Shown here one piece after another: positions 38,730 to 47,527 of a stretch of DNA of 64,000 bases. Position numbers and translations under genes: made by a program. Position 1 is the first letter of the stretch. The number at the start of each line of letters is the position of its first letter. Below the pieces are notes generated by a model, which saw only the letters and a list, made by a program, of their open reading frames with translations, was not told where the DNA came from and ran no database searches. The DNA comes from Streptococcus sp. 596553 (GTDB taxonomy: Bacteria; Bacillota; Bacilli; Lactobacillales; Streptococcaceae), in assembly GCF_900411395.1 (NCBI RefSeq), contig NZ_OXCQ01000003.1:62001-126000 (forward strand). Direction: 5' to 3'.

Positions 38730-38762
38730 TGTGTCGACAAAACACGACACTTATTTTATAAC
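38730..38762 (+). promoter_or_regulatory. Promoter and operator-like site 2 of the R-M island
   Basis: TGTGTCGACAAAACACGACA (38730-38749), 16 of 20 bases as in site 1, contains -35 TCGACA (38734-38739); after a 17-nt spacer comes TATAAC (38757-38762). It also forms the dyad GTGTCG...CGACAC. Confidence 0.6.
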
Positions 38763-38812
38763 AGTGGCGTGAAATAATTACAACACTGAAATTATATAAA
38801 GAAGGTTCAACA

Positions 38813-38920
38813 ATGCTTAGATCAATTTTTAATGCAGAATACATTTATTTGACTATTTTTTGTAGTGTTAAATATTTTATGCGTTTAACTTTACATTTTA
38901 GGAATAGGAGAAGTTTATAA
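38813..38920 (+). CDS. Possible 35-residue small protein before the methyltransferase
   Basis: ATG preceded by AAGAAGG at seven bases; encodes a short hydrophobic segment (YIYLTIFCSVKYFM) and a basic tail (RNRRSL). It lies downstream of operator-like site 2 and upstream of the methyltransferase promoter. It could be a small membrane peptide or a leader. No family is recognised. Confidence 0.3.
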   Translation: MLRSIFNAEYIYLTIFCSVKYFMRLTLHFRNRRSL

Positions 38921-38952
38921 TCAGTTTCTGAAGAAAAAAGTATAAAAAATGC

Positions 38953-38958
38953 TATAAT
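38953..38958 (+). promoter_or_regulatory. -10 box of the methyltransferase gene
   Basis: Extended -10 TGCTATAAT (TATAAT at 38953-38958), 32 bases before the TTG start; the -35 is weak. Confidence 0.55.
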
Positions 38959-38990
38959 AGAATACATATAGTAGGGGAGGAGAATTACAA

Positions 38991-39905
38991 TTGTTACCTA
39001 AAAAAATTATCACACCTAAAGTACCACCTATTAAAATCCAAGGAATAAAAACTAAATTAGTTCCATTTATTGCTGAATCAATAAAGTGGGATGGTAAAGG
39101 AACATACTTTGAACCATTTATGGGATCTGGTGTAGTAGGTTTTAATTTAGAACCACAGAAGGCTATTTTTAGTGACACCAATCCCTATATCATTCAATTT
39201 TACAAAGATATTCAATCAAAGAAGATTACTGCTCAAACAGTTAGAACTTTTTTAGAAAATGAAGCAACTAAATTATCTAGTACTCCGGCTGATAAGACAT
39301 CTTATTACTATGAAGTTAGAGATAGATTTAATAAAGAACATAGCTCTTTAGATTTTTTATTTTTACAACGTTCCAATTTTAATGGAATGATACGTTTTAA
39401 TAATAAAGGTAATTATAATGTTCCTTTTGGACGAAAACCAGAGAGATTTCAAAAAGCATTGATTACAAAAATTGTAAATCAAGTTTCATGGATTGAAAAA
39501 ATAATGAAGGGTAAAGATTGGGAATTTATCTGTATTCCTTTCACTAAAGCATTTGAGATGATGGGAGAAAATGACTTTGTTTATTTAGACCCTCCGTACA
39601 TTGATCGATATGATGGATATTATGATTCTTGGAGTGAAGAATACGCGACATTACTCGCAGAACTTACTCAAAAAGGAAAAGCAGGATACGCCTTTAGTAT
39701 GTGGTACGAAAATCAGTATAGAAAAAATACCCACATGGAAAAATGGACGGATGGAAAGTTGTTAACTACTGAACATTTTTATCACTTAGGAGCAAAGGAA
39801 TCTAATCGAAATAAAATGATAGAAGCCCTAGTAATAAGTGAATCTAATTCAAACCTAAATGAAGTGCATCCTGAACAAGAGCAAATTAGCCTTTTTGAAA
39901 TATAA
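38991..39905 (+). CDS. EcoRV-like adenine-N6 DNA methyltransferase (D12 class)
   Basis: A 304-residue type II methyltransferase. SAM-binding motif EPFMGSGVVGFN is near residue 45 and the catalytic DPPY in DFVYLDPPYIDRYDGYYD. The opening VPPIKIQGIKTKLVP and the segments YYYEVRDRFN, LDFLFLQRSNFNGMIRFN and LTTEHFYHLGA match M.EcoRV closely, so GATATC is the predicted target. The start is TTG, eight bases after GGGGAGGAG. It is convergent with the nuclease gene; the two share a terminator. Base composition is more AT-rich than the host genes around. Confidence 0.92.
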   Translation: MLPKKIITPKVPPIKIQGIKTKLVPFIAESIKWDGKGTYFEPFMGSGVVGFNLEPQKAIFSDTNPYIIQFYKDIQSKKITAQTVRTFLENEATKLSSTPADKTSYYYEVRDRFNKEHSSLDFLFLQRSNFNGMIRFNNKGNYNVPFGRKPERFQKALITKIVNQVSWIEKIMKGKDWEFICIPFTKAFEMMGENDFVYLDPPYIDRYDGYYDSWSEEYATLLAELTQKGKAGYAFSMWYENQYRKNTHMEKWTDGKLLTTEHFYHLGAKESNRNKMIEALVISESNSNLNEVHPEQEQISLFEI

Positions 39906-39932
39906 AAAATAGAGCGAACTGCTCTATTTTTT
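39904..39932. terminator. Bidirectional terminator between methyltransferase and nuclease
   Basis: AAAAAATAGAGC-GAACT-GCTCTATTTTTT, a perfect 12-bp stem that overlaps the stop codons of both convergent genes. Confidence 0.85.
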
Positions 39933-40754
39933 ATCAAATGTTTCATCGTACTGAGATAGATAATCTGAATATAATTGTTTTAATTCTAGCGATTTAGGTT
40001 CATCTGTTTTAGAAAGCCAATCAAAATATCCTTCAAGATTATTATATAAAGATTGTTTTACCTTTTGGGTATCAGTATATCTTGGGTAATGTTTCCAATA
40101 ATCTTTAAACACATCATCTCCTAAAACGGAGAAAGGGCCTGCACCATAAACAAAAGGCTTAATGGATGTTGAAGTAATTGTTCCAATATTATCGGTATTT
40201 CCACTACCTTTCTTATCACCACATATTCTATACTTTTCTTGAACAAACATTTCTATATTTTTATATGCAGGAATTATAGAATCTAATTTCTCAAAATTAA
40301 CTTTTCCAGTAGTTGGTTTCGTCTCTCGAGTATAGACAACACCTAAAATATAATGACCGTCATAATCAGAGTAATGACCTACAATATTCTTTGTTCCATT
40401 TCTCATAAAACTTGTAAAACTACCTCCAGTAAAGCCAAATTTCGTATTTTCGCTTCTTCTGTAAGTAGTTTTTATATCGATGGCAATTTTTCGCCCATCT
40501 TGCTTTTTAAAATAAAAATCAGGGTATACAGTTTGTTTTTCAGATTCATGTAAAGTATAGCCCAATTCATTGGCTGAACGTTGCAATGCTTCAAAAGCTA
40601 TAACTTCAAACAATCTACCTATAATCTTTGAATCACTCCCAAACGTGTAGATTTCCTTCTTTTTGTTTATAAAACCAACGAGTTCCCATTCATTTTCATT
40701 TTTTGGTAAATACTTAGCAATAGTATCAATTATTTTATCTGTATAAGGTGTCAT
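39924..40754 (-). CDS. EcoRV-like type II restriction endonuclease
   Basis: A 276-residue protein with clear similarity to R.EcoRV over its length. Catalytic residues are conserved: Asp in YPDFYF (EcoRV Asp74) and the IAIDIKTTY segment (Asp90, Lys92). The base-contacting recognition loop GSGNT is followed by DN (TN in EcoRV). KIYPLGSDTK of EcoRV corresponds to EIYTFGSDSK here. It should cleave GATATC to blunt ends unless methylated. Read from the minus strand, downstream of guaA; RBS GGAG. No defects are visible. Confidence 0.92.
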   Translation of the reverse strand: MTPYTDKIIDTIAKYLPKNENEWELVGFINKKKEIYTFGSDSKIIGRLFEVIAFEALQRSANELGYTLHESEKQTVYPDFYFKKQDGRKIAIDIKTTYRRSENTKFGFTGGSFTSFMRNGTKNIVGHYSDYDGHYILGVVYTRETKPTTGKVNFEKLDSIIPAYKNIEMFVQEKYRICGDKKGSGNTDNIGTITSTSIKPFVYGAGPFSVLGDDVFKDYWKHYPRYTDTQKVKQSLYNNLEGYFDWLSKTDEPKSLELKQLYSDYLSQYDETFDKK

Positions 40755-40798
40755 TTACTCAGCTCCTTTGTTTGCGAATTGTTTGCGATTATTTAATT

Positions 40799-40835
40799 AA
40801 AGGCTCTGAAACATTGATTTCAAAGCCTTTTTATT
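40799..40835 (-). terminator. Hairpin between guaA and the nuclease gene
   Basis: AAAGGCT-C-TGAAA pairs with TTTCAAAGCCTTT around a short loop. The T-run on the minus strand is weak, so some read-through from guaA into the nuclease gene is possible. Confidence 0.55.
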
Positions 40836-40845
40836 GTAATTTTTC

Positions 40846-42408
40846 TTACTCCCACTCAACAGTTGCAGGTGGTTTACTTGTAATATCGTAGACGATACGG
40901 TTAACGTGATCTACTTCATTTACGATACGAACAGAGATTTTTTGAAGGACATCCCAAGGAATTTTGGCAAAGTCAGCAGTCATACCATCGATAGAAGTGA
41001 TAGCACGGATTGCAATTGTGTAGTCATACGTACGACCGTCACCCATAACACCAACTGAACGAACGCCTGTGTTGACAGTGAAATATTGCCAAATATCGCG
41101 GTCAAGACCAGCTTTAGCAATTTCCTCACGCAGGATAGCGTCTGACTCACGAACTGTTTCCAGTTTCTCTTCAGTGATTTCTCCCATGACACGGATAGCA
41201 AGTCCTGGTCCTGGGAATGGTTGGCGCCATACGATATGTTCTGGCATACCAAGCTCTGTACCTAGGGCACGAACTTCGTCCTTATAAAGAGTGTTGAGTG
41301 GTTCGATGAGTTCAAACTGCATGTCTTCTGGAAGACCACCCACGTTGTGGTGTGACTTAATAGTTTGAGCTGTATCTGTACCAGACTCGATAACGTCTGT
41401 ATATAAGGTACCTTGAGCAAGGAATTTCACATCTTTGAGCTTGCTTGCTTCGTCATCGAATACATAGACAAACTCGTTACCGATGATTTTACGTTTTTGC
41501 TCAGGGTCAGAAACACCTGCAAGTTTGTCAAGGAAACGTTTTGCAGCGTCTGCTTTGACGATATTTAAACCAAACTTACCACCAAGCATGTCCATAACTT
41601 GGTCTGCTTCCCCTTTACGAAGAAGACCGTGGTCTACAAAGATACAGATCAATTGATCGCCAATAGCCTTTTGGAGAAGAACCCCAACGACAGATGAGTC
41701 AACACCACCTGATAGACCAAGAAGAACACGTTTATCACCGACGGTCTCACGGATTTTTTGGATCTGCATGTCAATGAAGTTATCCATTGTCCAGTCGCCT
41801 TTAGCCTTACAAATGTTAAGGGCAAAGTTACGAAGGATATCATTCCCGTATACAGAATGGCGAACTTCTGGGTGGAATTGGATACCGTAAATGTGTTTAT
41901 CTGGGTTTTCAATGGCTGCATAAGGGCAGTCAGCTGATGTTCCAGTACGAACAAAGTCAGCAGGAATCTCAGTAACCGCATCACCATGGCTCATCAAAAC
42001 AGTCTGTTCATCAGGTGTTGATTCAAAAAGCGCTGATGGTGTGTGAGTTAGGGTTGATTGACCGTATTCACGATTCCCAGCATCACCTGCAGGAACAACT
42101 TTTCCTCCAAGTTTATGGGTCAATAACTGCATACCGTAACAAATTCCCAAAATAGGAATTCCGAGTTCGAAGATTTCTGGGTCAATATCGAATGAACCAT
42201 CTTCGTATACAGAATTTGGACCACCTGAAAGGATGATTCCTACAGGGTTGATTTCACGAACTTCAGCAGCTGAAATTTTATGGCTTTTTAGTTCTGAAAA
42301 AACACCAATCTCACGGATACGGCGTGAAATCAGCTGGTTGTATTGGCTACCATAGTCCAATACGATGATTTTTTCTACATCTTGCAAATCAGTTGAAATG
42401 TTGCTCAT
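40846..42408 (-). CDS. guaA: GMP synthase (glutamine-hydrolysing)
   Basis: A 520-residue enzyme turning XMP into GMP. The N-terminal class I glutamine amidotransferase holds the nucleophile in GICYGMQLL and the HPEV of the triad; the ATP pyrophosphatase P-loop is [11 protein letters not shown]; the C-terminal dimerisation domain ends PPATVEWE. Length is normal. It is divergent from the GntR-family gene. Confidence 0.97.
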   Translation of the reverse strand: MSNISTDLQDVEKIIVLDYGSQYNQLISRRIREIGVFSELKSHKISAAEVREINPVGIILSGGPNSVYEDGSFDIDPEIFELGIPILGICYGMQLLTHKLGGKVVPAGDAGNREYGQSTLTHTPSALFESTPDEQTVLMSHGDAVTEIPADFVRTGTSADCPYAAIENPDKHIYGIQFHPEVRHSVYGNDILRNFALNICKAKGDWTMDNFIDMQIQKIRETVGDKRVLLGLSGGVDSSVVGVLLQKAIGDQLICIFVDHGLLRKGEADQVMDMLGGKFGLNIVKADAAKRFLDKLAGVSDPEQKRKIIGNEFVYVFDDEASKLKDVKFLAQGTLYTDVIESGTDTAQTIKSHHNVGGLPEDMQFELIEPLNTLYKDEVRALGTELGMPEHIVWRQPFPGPGLAIRVMGEITEEKLETVRESDAILREEIAKAGLDRDIWQYFTVNTGVRSVGVMGDGRTYDYTIAIRAITSIDGMTADFAKIPWDVLQKISVRIVNEVDHVNRIVYDITSKPPATVEWE

Positions 42409-42490
42409 CTTTTTCCTTTCTCAAAAGAAATATCTTTTTTCAATATTCTATCACAAATACTAGTGAATTACCAACTAAACAAGGCGAAGT

Positions 42491-42520
42491 TTGACTTTTT
42501 CTAGTTTATTAGGGTACAAT
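42491..42520 (+). promoter_or_regulatory. Promoter of the GntR-family gene
   Basis: TTGACT (42491-42496), 18-nt spacer, TACAAT (42515-42520). Confidence 0.6.
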
Positions 42521-42549
42521 AGAGAAAAGATAGAAATGAAGTGAAAAAT

Positions 42550-43248
42550 ATGCTACCTGCTTATATGAAAATCCACGATCAGATTAAAAAGGATATTGAC
42601 GAGCACCGTTGGGCTATTGGAGAAAGACTCCCTAGTGAACGAGATTTAGCAGAGCAGTTTGCGGTTAGTCGCATGACCCTCCGCCAAGCCGTATCTCTAT
42701 TGGTCGAAGAAGGCGTTTTAGAGCGTCGTGTAGGAAGCGGCACCTTTGTATCCAGTACACGTGTACAAGAAAAAATGCGAGGGACAACCAGTTTTACTGA
42801 AATTGTTAAGTCCCAAGGTAAAGTACCCTCTAGCCAACTCATTTCCTACAGAAAAACCATTCCCAATGAACAGGAAGTTGCCAAGCTAGGAATTTCTCCT
42901 ACCGAAAATATTATCCGAATGGAGCGGGTTCGCTATGCCGACCAAGTTCCTCTGGTTTATGAGGTTGCTTCTATTCCTGAGAAATTCATTAAGGACTTTA
43001 AAAAAGAAGAAATCACCAGTCATTTCTTCCAAACCTTGCAAAAACATGGCTACCGTATTGGTAAATCACAGCAGACCATCTATGCTCGTCTTGCTAAAGA
43101 AAAGATTGCCCACTATTTAGAAGTTGAAAAAGGACATGCTATTCTTGGTTTGACTCAGGTTTCCTACCTAGAAGATGGTACTGCTTTTGAATACGTAAAA
43201 AGTCAATATGTAGGTGAACGATTTGAATTTTATCTTGAAAACAATTAA
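42550..43248 (+). CDS. GntR-family regulator with UTRA domain (YvoA/NagR-like)
   Basis: A 232-residue repressor with an N-terminal winged helix (RLPSERDLAEQFAVSRMTLR) and a C-terminal UTRA effector domain (RMERVRYADQVPLVYE, DGTAFEYVKSQYVGERFEFY). It is most like YvoA/NagR, which sense amino-sugar phosphates and bind dyads such as that in the nagB promoter at 28071-28082. The ATG at 42550 is preferred over a GTG three codons upstream. The stop codon overlaps the start of a BOX element. NagR identity is inference. Confidence 0.82.
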   Translation: MLPAYMKIHDQIKKDIDEHRWAIGERLPSERDLAEQFAVSRMTLRQAVSLLVEEGVLERRVGSGTFVSSTRVQEKMRGTTSFTEIVKSQGKVPSSQLISYRKTIPNEQEVAKLGISPTENIIRMERVRYADQVPLVYEVASIPEKFIKDFKKEEITSHFFQTLQKHGYRIGKSQQTIYARLAKEKIAHYLEVEKGHAILGLTQVSYLEDGTAFEYVKSQYVGERFEFYLENN

Positions 43249-43353
43249 TACTCTTCGAAAATCAAATTCAAACCGCGTCAACGTCGCCTTGCCGTACTCA
43301 AGTACAGCCTGCGGCTAGTTTCCTAGTTTGCTCTTTGATTTTCATTGAGTATA
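43248..43353 (+). repeat. Short BOX element (A-C, no boxB)
   Basis: boxA (ATACTCTTCGAAAATC through GCCTTGCCGTACTC) is joined directly to boxC (CTGCGGCTAGTTTCCTAG through CATTGAGTATA). It begins inside the stop codon of the GntR-family gene. Confidence 0.92.
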
Positions 43354-43395
43354 AAATACTACATAAAACCTCTCTGTCACGGACAAAGAGTCTTT

Positions 43396-44292
43396 TTATT
43401 TCTCTAAGAGTAAATCTTTCAACGAAATCAAAGTTACTGCAATTAAAATCATTGCCATACCAAGAAAATCAATGGGATAAAATTGTTCATTCATTATTAA
43501 GAAGGCAAAGAAAACCGCTGAGATTGGCTCAATCGAAGCCAACAAGCTTGACTTAACTGGTCCTATCAGACTGGCTCCTTTAAGGAAAGCTGTATAGGCA
43601 AAGACAGTCCCGATAAGGATAATACCTGCAAAAGCAAGGAGAAAATCAAGACTTGTTGGGATAGTAGTCTGTAGAACTCCTGTAAAAGGAAGGGCAACCA
43701 AACCTGCTATGACCATTCCCACACCAATGATCAAACTACTCCCCCACTTCTTAATCAAGGCTATGGGCAAAATGATATAAAGGGCGTAAGTCAGAGCAGA
43801 AAATAGACCCCAGAACAGGCCAGAAGGTGTCATAGATAACTGGTCCAACTGCCCATGAGTGGCGATCAGGAAGGTTCCTCCGATGGCTAATATGATGGAA
43901 ACTATCTCTCCCAGCGTCGGCGCCACCTTATCCTTGATACAGCTATAAATCAAAATCCCGACAGGACAAACATACTGAAGCACCGTCGCAGTTCCTGCAT
44001 TGGTTTCCTGAATAGCAGTTAGATAGGCAAATTGATTGAGGAAGAGGCAAATTAGAGCAAAAATGAGAAGAGACAGCAAACTCTTCTTATCCGTTAAAAA
44101 GGCCAGCATTTTATCCTTTGCAGTAGCATAAGCCAAGAGCACGAGAATCCCACCAGCGATTAAAAGGCGCAAGTTAGTCAAAACCAGAGCCGAAATTCCG
44201 TGTGCCATCAGGTATTGGCCACTCGTTCCTGACAAGCCCCAAGCAATCCCAGCCACAACTGTTAATAAAGTCCCTTTTAAACTGTTTGACAT
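43396..44292 (-). CDS. EamA/DMT-family transporter
   Basis: A 298-residue membrane protein with ten hydrophobic segments in two EamA repeats, as in RhaT/YdcZ-like drug/metabolite exporters. The substrate is unknown. It lies eight bases after the serine hydrolase gene, so the two are probably co-transcribed. Confidence 0.88.
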   Translation of the reverse strand: MSNSLKGTLLTVVAGIAWGLSGTSGQYLMAHGISALVLTNLRLLIAGGILVLLAYATAKDKMLAFLTDKKSLLSLLIFALICLFLNQFAYLTAIQETNAGTATVLQYVCPVGILIYSCIKDKVAPTLGEIVSIILAIGGTFLIATHGQLDQLSMTPSGLFWGLFSALTYALYIILPIALIKKWGSSLIIGVGMVIAGLVALPFTGVLQTTIPTSLDFLLAFAGIILIGTVFAYTAFLKGASLIGPVKSSLLASIEPISAVFFAFLIMNEQFYPIDFLGMAMILIAVTLISLKDLLLEK

Positions 44293-44300
44293 GTCTCTCC

Positions 44301-45236
44301 TTACTCTTCTTTACGAATCAAGTCCATCACTTGATTACGGTCTACAATCCATTGAGCCCTCTCATCCTTTTCATAGGTACGATTCGATAGGAAAATGGCC
44401 GCTTCTTGCTTCTGACGATTCCACATGATAAAGGTACCTGTATAGCCCGTATGGTCTAGCCAATCTCCCTCCAAATTCCATGCTAAAGAACGTTTCTTGT
44501 CATCCAAAGGAGAAAAATTTTGACTCAAATCTCTTGCAAAATCATCTGCTAAATAGTGTTCTAAAAAGATTTGTAAATCCTTTACAGTCGAAAATAAACC
44601 AGCACTACCAGCATGTATGCCCAAGAGACGAGCCTTGGGATCATGTACCAGACCTGCCTCTACACCTCTGACGGTTGGAACAGCAAGCTCAACAGGTCCA
44701 AACTTGGTTTCCGTCATTCTCCAAAGATTCCAGACTTGTTCTTGTAAAATCACATCCAAGTCTTGATTAAAGATTCTTTCCAAAATAAAACCCAACAGCA
44801 AAAAATGGACATCCGAATAAAGAAAGGCTGGCTGACTTCGTCTATTGAGATGAAACATCGCTTCCTTTAATTCTGAGGCTGTTAAAAGGTCTCGATTGGG
44901 AATAAAAGGATCAAGATCTGTAGCGTGGGTTAAGAGCTGGCGAATAGTGATGTCTGGATAATCACTCTCAGCTAAAAAATCTGTTACCGGTCTGTCAATA
45001 TCTAATTTGCCTTTTTCCCACAAAAAAGTAAAAACTGTGCCAACGCCAACAACCTTGCTGACACTAGCTAGGTCATAAACTAGTCCTGCCTCAGTCTGTA
45101 AACCATGCTCTAGGTCACTCTGGCCTAAATAGAACTCCGTCCATTGATGGTCCTTAAAATACGCAAAAGAGGCTCCGGGATAAATCCCTGCCTCGATTTG
45201 GTCTTCTATTTTTTTAATAATCTTGGTCCACTTCAT
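44301..45236 (-). CDS. Serine hydrolase of the class C beta-lactamase fold
   Basis: A 311-residue protein with the SxxK active-site motif in LASVSKVVG, a YSD in place of the usual YxN, and a C-terminal HTGYTGT motif. No signal peptide is visible, so it appears cytoplasmic, more like esterases of this fold than true beta-lactamases. It overlaps the cppA stop by four bases (ATGA). Confidence 0.85.
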   Translation of the reverse strand: MKWTKIIKKIEDQIEAGIYPGASFAYFKDHQWTEFYLGQSDLEHGLQTEAGLVYDLASVSKVVGVGTVFTFLWEKGKLDIDRPVTDFLAESDYPDITIRQLLTHATDLDPFIPNRDLLTASELKEAMFHLNRRSQPAFLYSDVHFLLLGFILERIFNQDLDVILQEQVWNLWRMTETKFGPVELAVPTVRGVEAGLVHDPKARLLGIHAGSAGLFSTVKDLQIFLEHYLADDFARDLSQNFSPLDDKKRSLAWNLEGDWLDHTGYTGTFIMWNRQKQEAAIFLSNRTYEKDERAQWIVDRNQVMDLIRKEE

Positions 45237-45958
45237 ACTTCTTCAAACCACAATTCAACATTATTTCTATCTTTTCCAAGGAAGAATTTTTCAGACTTAG
45301 GAATAAAATATTCAGTAGACTCAAACTTCTGGCGCAGACTTGCTATGTCTAATTCATTGACCAAGAACTTGAGCATAGATAAGTCCCAAGTAACGGCATT
45401 ATCCACAGTCAAATCTTGACCCTGAGCTGGGATAAAATCAAGGGTTTCCCCAATTTCAGATAGTTCCAAGAAACTATCTACATCCGTTGGGAGGTGTAAT
45501 TCCATGGAAATCTCAAATTTACTTAAAGAAATTGATTCCAAATCTGTTTGAAATTCAGGATTTTCTTCTACTTCTACTAGACTTGCTCTATCATCTTCCG
45601 CATGAATCAAAATCAAATCATCTTCTGGTGAAAAAATTTCAAAAGCGTAGCCATTTTGACCTTTATATAATTGATGAATCGAATCTGTTTTAGATAAGAG
45701 TCCTTCGATTTCCAAGGGATTTTCCACCTTGACAATCAATCTAGCTAGTTTTTTTCTTCCCTCTACCTTACGAGTGCGCATACTTGGAGCTTCTTCTAAA
45801 ACAAGTTTTTCAAGGCCTGTTTGATCACCTAGTGACAGAAAGGCTGACTCTTCTAACAAAGCCTTCATACCAAGGGTTTCAATATAAAATGTTTCATTTA
45901 ATTTTCTATTATTAACTTTTAAAGTAGGAATAATCCGTACAATCTGATTTACATTCAT
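45233..45958 (-). CDS. cppA: CppA family protein
   Basis: A 241-residue protein matching streptococcal CppA, with an N-terminal glyoxalase-like domain (IVRIIPTLKVNNRKLNETFY, YIETLGMKALL) and a C-terminal CppA domain. It was first described as a C3-degrading proteinase, yet it has no signal peptide or known protease motif. The ATG at 45958 was chosen over an upstream start because of family length. Confidence 0.87.
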   Translation of the reverse strand: MNVNQIVRIIPTLKVNNRKLNETFYIETLGMKALLEESAFLSLGDQTGLEKLVLEEAPSMRTRKVEGRKKLARLIVKVENPLEIEGLLSKTDSIHQLYKGQNGYAFEIFSPEDDLILIHAEDDRASLVEVEENPEFQTDLESISLSKFEISMELHLPTDVDSFLELSEIGETLDFIPAQGQDLTVDNAVTWDLSMLKFLVNELDIASLRQKFESTEYFIPKSEKFFLGKDRNNVELWFEEV

Positions 45959-46041
45959 AAATTCCTCCGTCACTTTTTATTTTAAAGGATTTTAGAATTT
46001 TTTACAAGATATTATGCTCAAATTTAACATTATTTCGCTAT

Positions 46042-46677
46042 TTAGTAAAGATAGTCTTTCAAGGTTTTTGTCAAAACCTGATAACCAGCAACACTGAGGT
46101 GCAATCCATCAGTAGTATAGTCTTTTTTGAGTTGGCTTTCTTGGTCTGTCAAACTATCAAAAACTGGCAAAAATTCCACCTGCATATAGGCAGAAGAAAG
46201 TTCTTTATAGACTTGATTCCATTTCTGAATTTTTTCATTCGTACGGATATAGACTGTCTGCTGGTACTCCTCTCCCTCATTGACTGGCAAAATGGAAAGC
46301 AATTTTATCTCTGTCAATGGATAATCGCGAGCAATAGACTGTATGATAGCTTCGAGATTATTGAGAGTCTCATTCACAGGCACATCTTTTCCGACATCAT
46401 TTGTCCCAATCAAAAGGACAATTTTATCTACTGCCCCACCGTACAGATGCGCATCTAGATTCTCTAATAACAGTCCTGTCTGATAGCCACGAATTCCTCG
46501 ATTGACAATTGTCTTCGAAGTCCCGAATAGTTCCTGCAGAGGATAATATTCGACAATGGAATCACCAATAAAAAGAATGTCTGGCTCTACAACAGAAACC
46601 TGATTTAAGTGACGATACTTGTTTTGGATTTTTTCTTGTTCCTTTAGTAACCAATTTTCTAATAACTGTACTGCCAC
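46042..46677 (-). CDS. SGNH/GDSL hydrolase (PAF-acetylhydrolase-like)
   Basis: A 211-residue esterase. Block I is ILFIGDSIVEYYP with the catalytic Ser, block II Gly in NRGIRGYQT, block III LIGTNDVGKD, and block V DGLHLSVAGY with the Asp-x-x-His pair. No signal peptide is present. Substrate not known. It lies one base from the Cof-type phosphatase gene. Confidence 0.9.
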   Translation of the reverse strand: MAVQLLENWLLKEQEKIQNKYRHLNQVSVVEPDILFIGDSIVEYYPLQELFGTSKTIVNRGIRGYQTGLLLENLDAHLYGGAVDKIVLLIGTNDVGKDVPVNETLNNLEAIIQSIARDYPLTEIKLLSILPVNEGEEYQQTVYIRTNEKIQKWNQVYKELSSAYMQVEFLPVFDSLTDQESQLKKDYTTDGLHLSVAGYQVLTKTLKDYLY

Positions 46678-46678
46678 T

Positions 46679-47506
46679 TCATTCTCCTTTTTCTAACCAG
46701 TTTTCCAAGACTTGATAAACTCCTCCTTGGCTGTTGGCTGGCGCTAGAGCCGTCGCAACAGCTTTGGCTTTGTCATCAGCATTTTCCATCGCATAGGCAA
46801 TTCCAGCCATTTCAAGCATTTCAACATCATTTTCACTGTCACCAAAAGCCATGATTTGTTGGGAGGTCAAGTCCCAGCGCTTGAGTAATTCTTCTAAGCC
46901 CCATGCTTTATGAATCCCAGCTTGAAGGATATCGATGCAACCATAGCCACTCGATACAGCCCGAACACGGCCATCAAAGAGGTCATTGATTTCTTCCAAG
47001 ACCGAACTCAAACGTTCCTCACCAACAACCATACTCATCTTGAGCACACCACCAAAGAGGTCAGAGGTTAATTCATCCACAAACTGCATCCGTTGGTAGA
47101 ATTTTTCAATCATTTCTGGAGTCATAAAACTTTCAAGATCTGTAAAAATCGTACCTTCTTTGACGAAACCACCCTTCATACCCGTTACAACAAACTGATC
47201 CTGACACGCTCGACCCTTGAAATGAGCCAAAGCCTTATCGACAATGGCATCATCCCAAGTCTGAGCCTGAATCAATTCATTGTTTTCAAAAATACGAGCA
47301 CCATTGGCAACAACCAGAACCACTCGATCGACCAAGTGCTCCAGTAGTTGCCTCATGCGGTGAATTTCATTCCCCGTCGCGATGACAAAACGAATACCCC
47401 TTTGATCCAACTGATCTAAAATCTTTTCCAAGCGTGGAATATCAAGCTGTCCTCTGGCATCCAGCAAGGTTCCATCCATATCTGTCGCAATTACCTTAAT
47501 CGTCAT
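46679..47506 (-). CDS. Cof-type HAD phosphatase
   Basis: A 275-residue HAD-IIB hydrolase: motif I ATDMDGTLLD, motif II FVIATGNE, a C2b cap, and motif IV FGDSENDVEMLE. Such enzymes dephosphorylate sugar phosphates or flavin/PLP-type phosphates with low specificity. In an operon with the SGNH hydrolase and the CapA-like gene. Confidence 0.92.
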   Translation of the reverse strand: MTIKVIATDMDGTLLDARGQLDIPRLEKILDQLDQRGIRFVIATGNEIHRMRQLLEHLVDRVVLVVANGARIFENNELIQAQTWDDAIVDKALAHFKGRACQDQFVVTGMKGGFVKEGTIFTDLESFMTPEMIEKFYQRMQFVDELTSDLFGGVLKMSMVVGEERLSSVLEEINDLFDGRVRAVSSGYGCIDILQAGIHKAWGLEELLKRWDLTSQQIMAFGDSENDVEMLEMAGIAYAMENADDKAKAVATALAPANSQGGVYQVLENWLEKGE

Positions 47507-47527
47507 TTACTTCCCTCTGTATTCAAA

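Noticed and set aside
44301..45236. Serine hydrolase as a true beta-lactamase
   Set aside because: No signal peptide is visible and the second motif is YSD, not YxN; an esterase-like role in the cytoplasm fits better.
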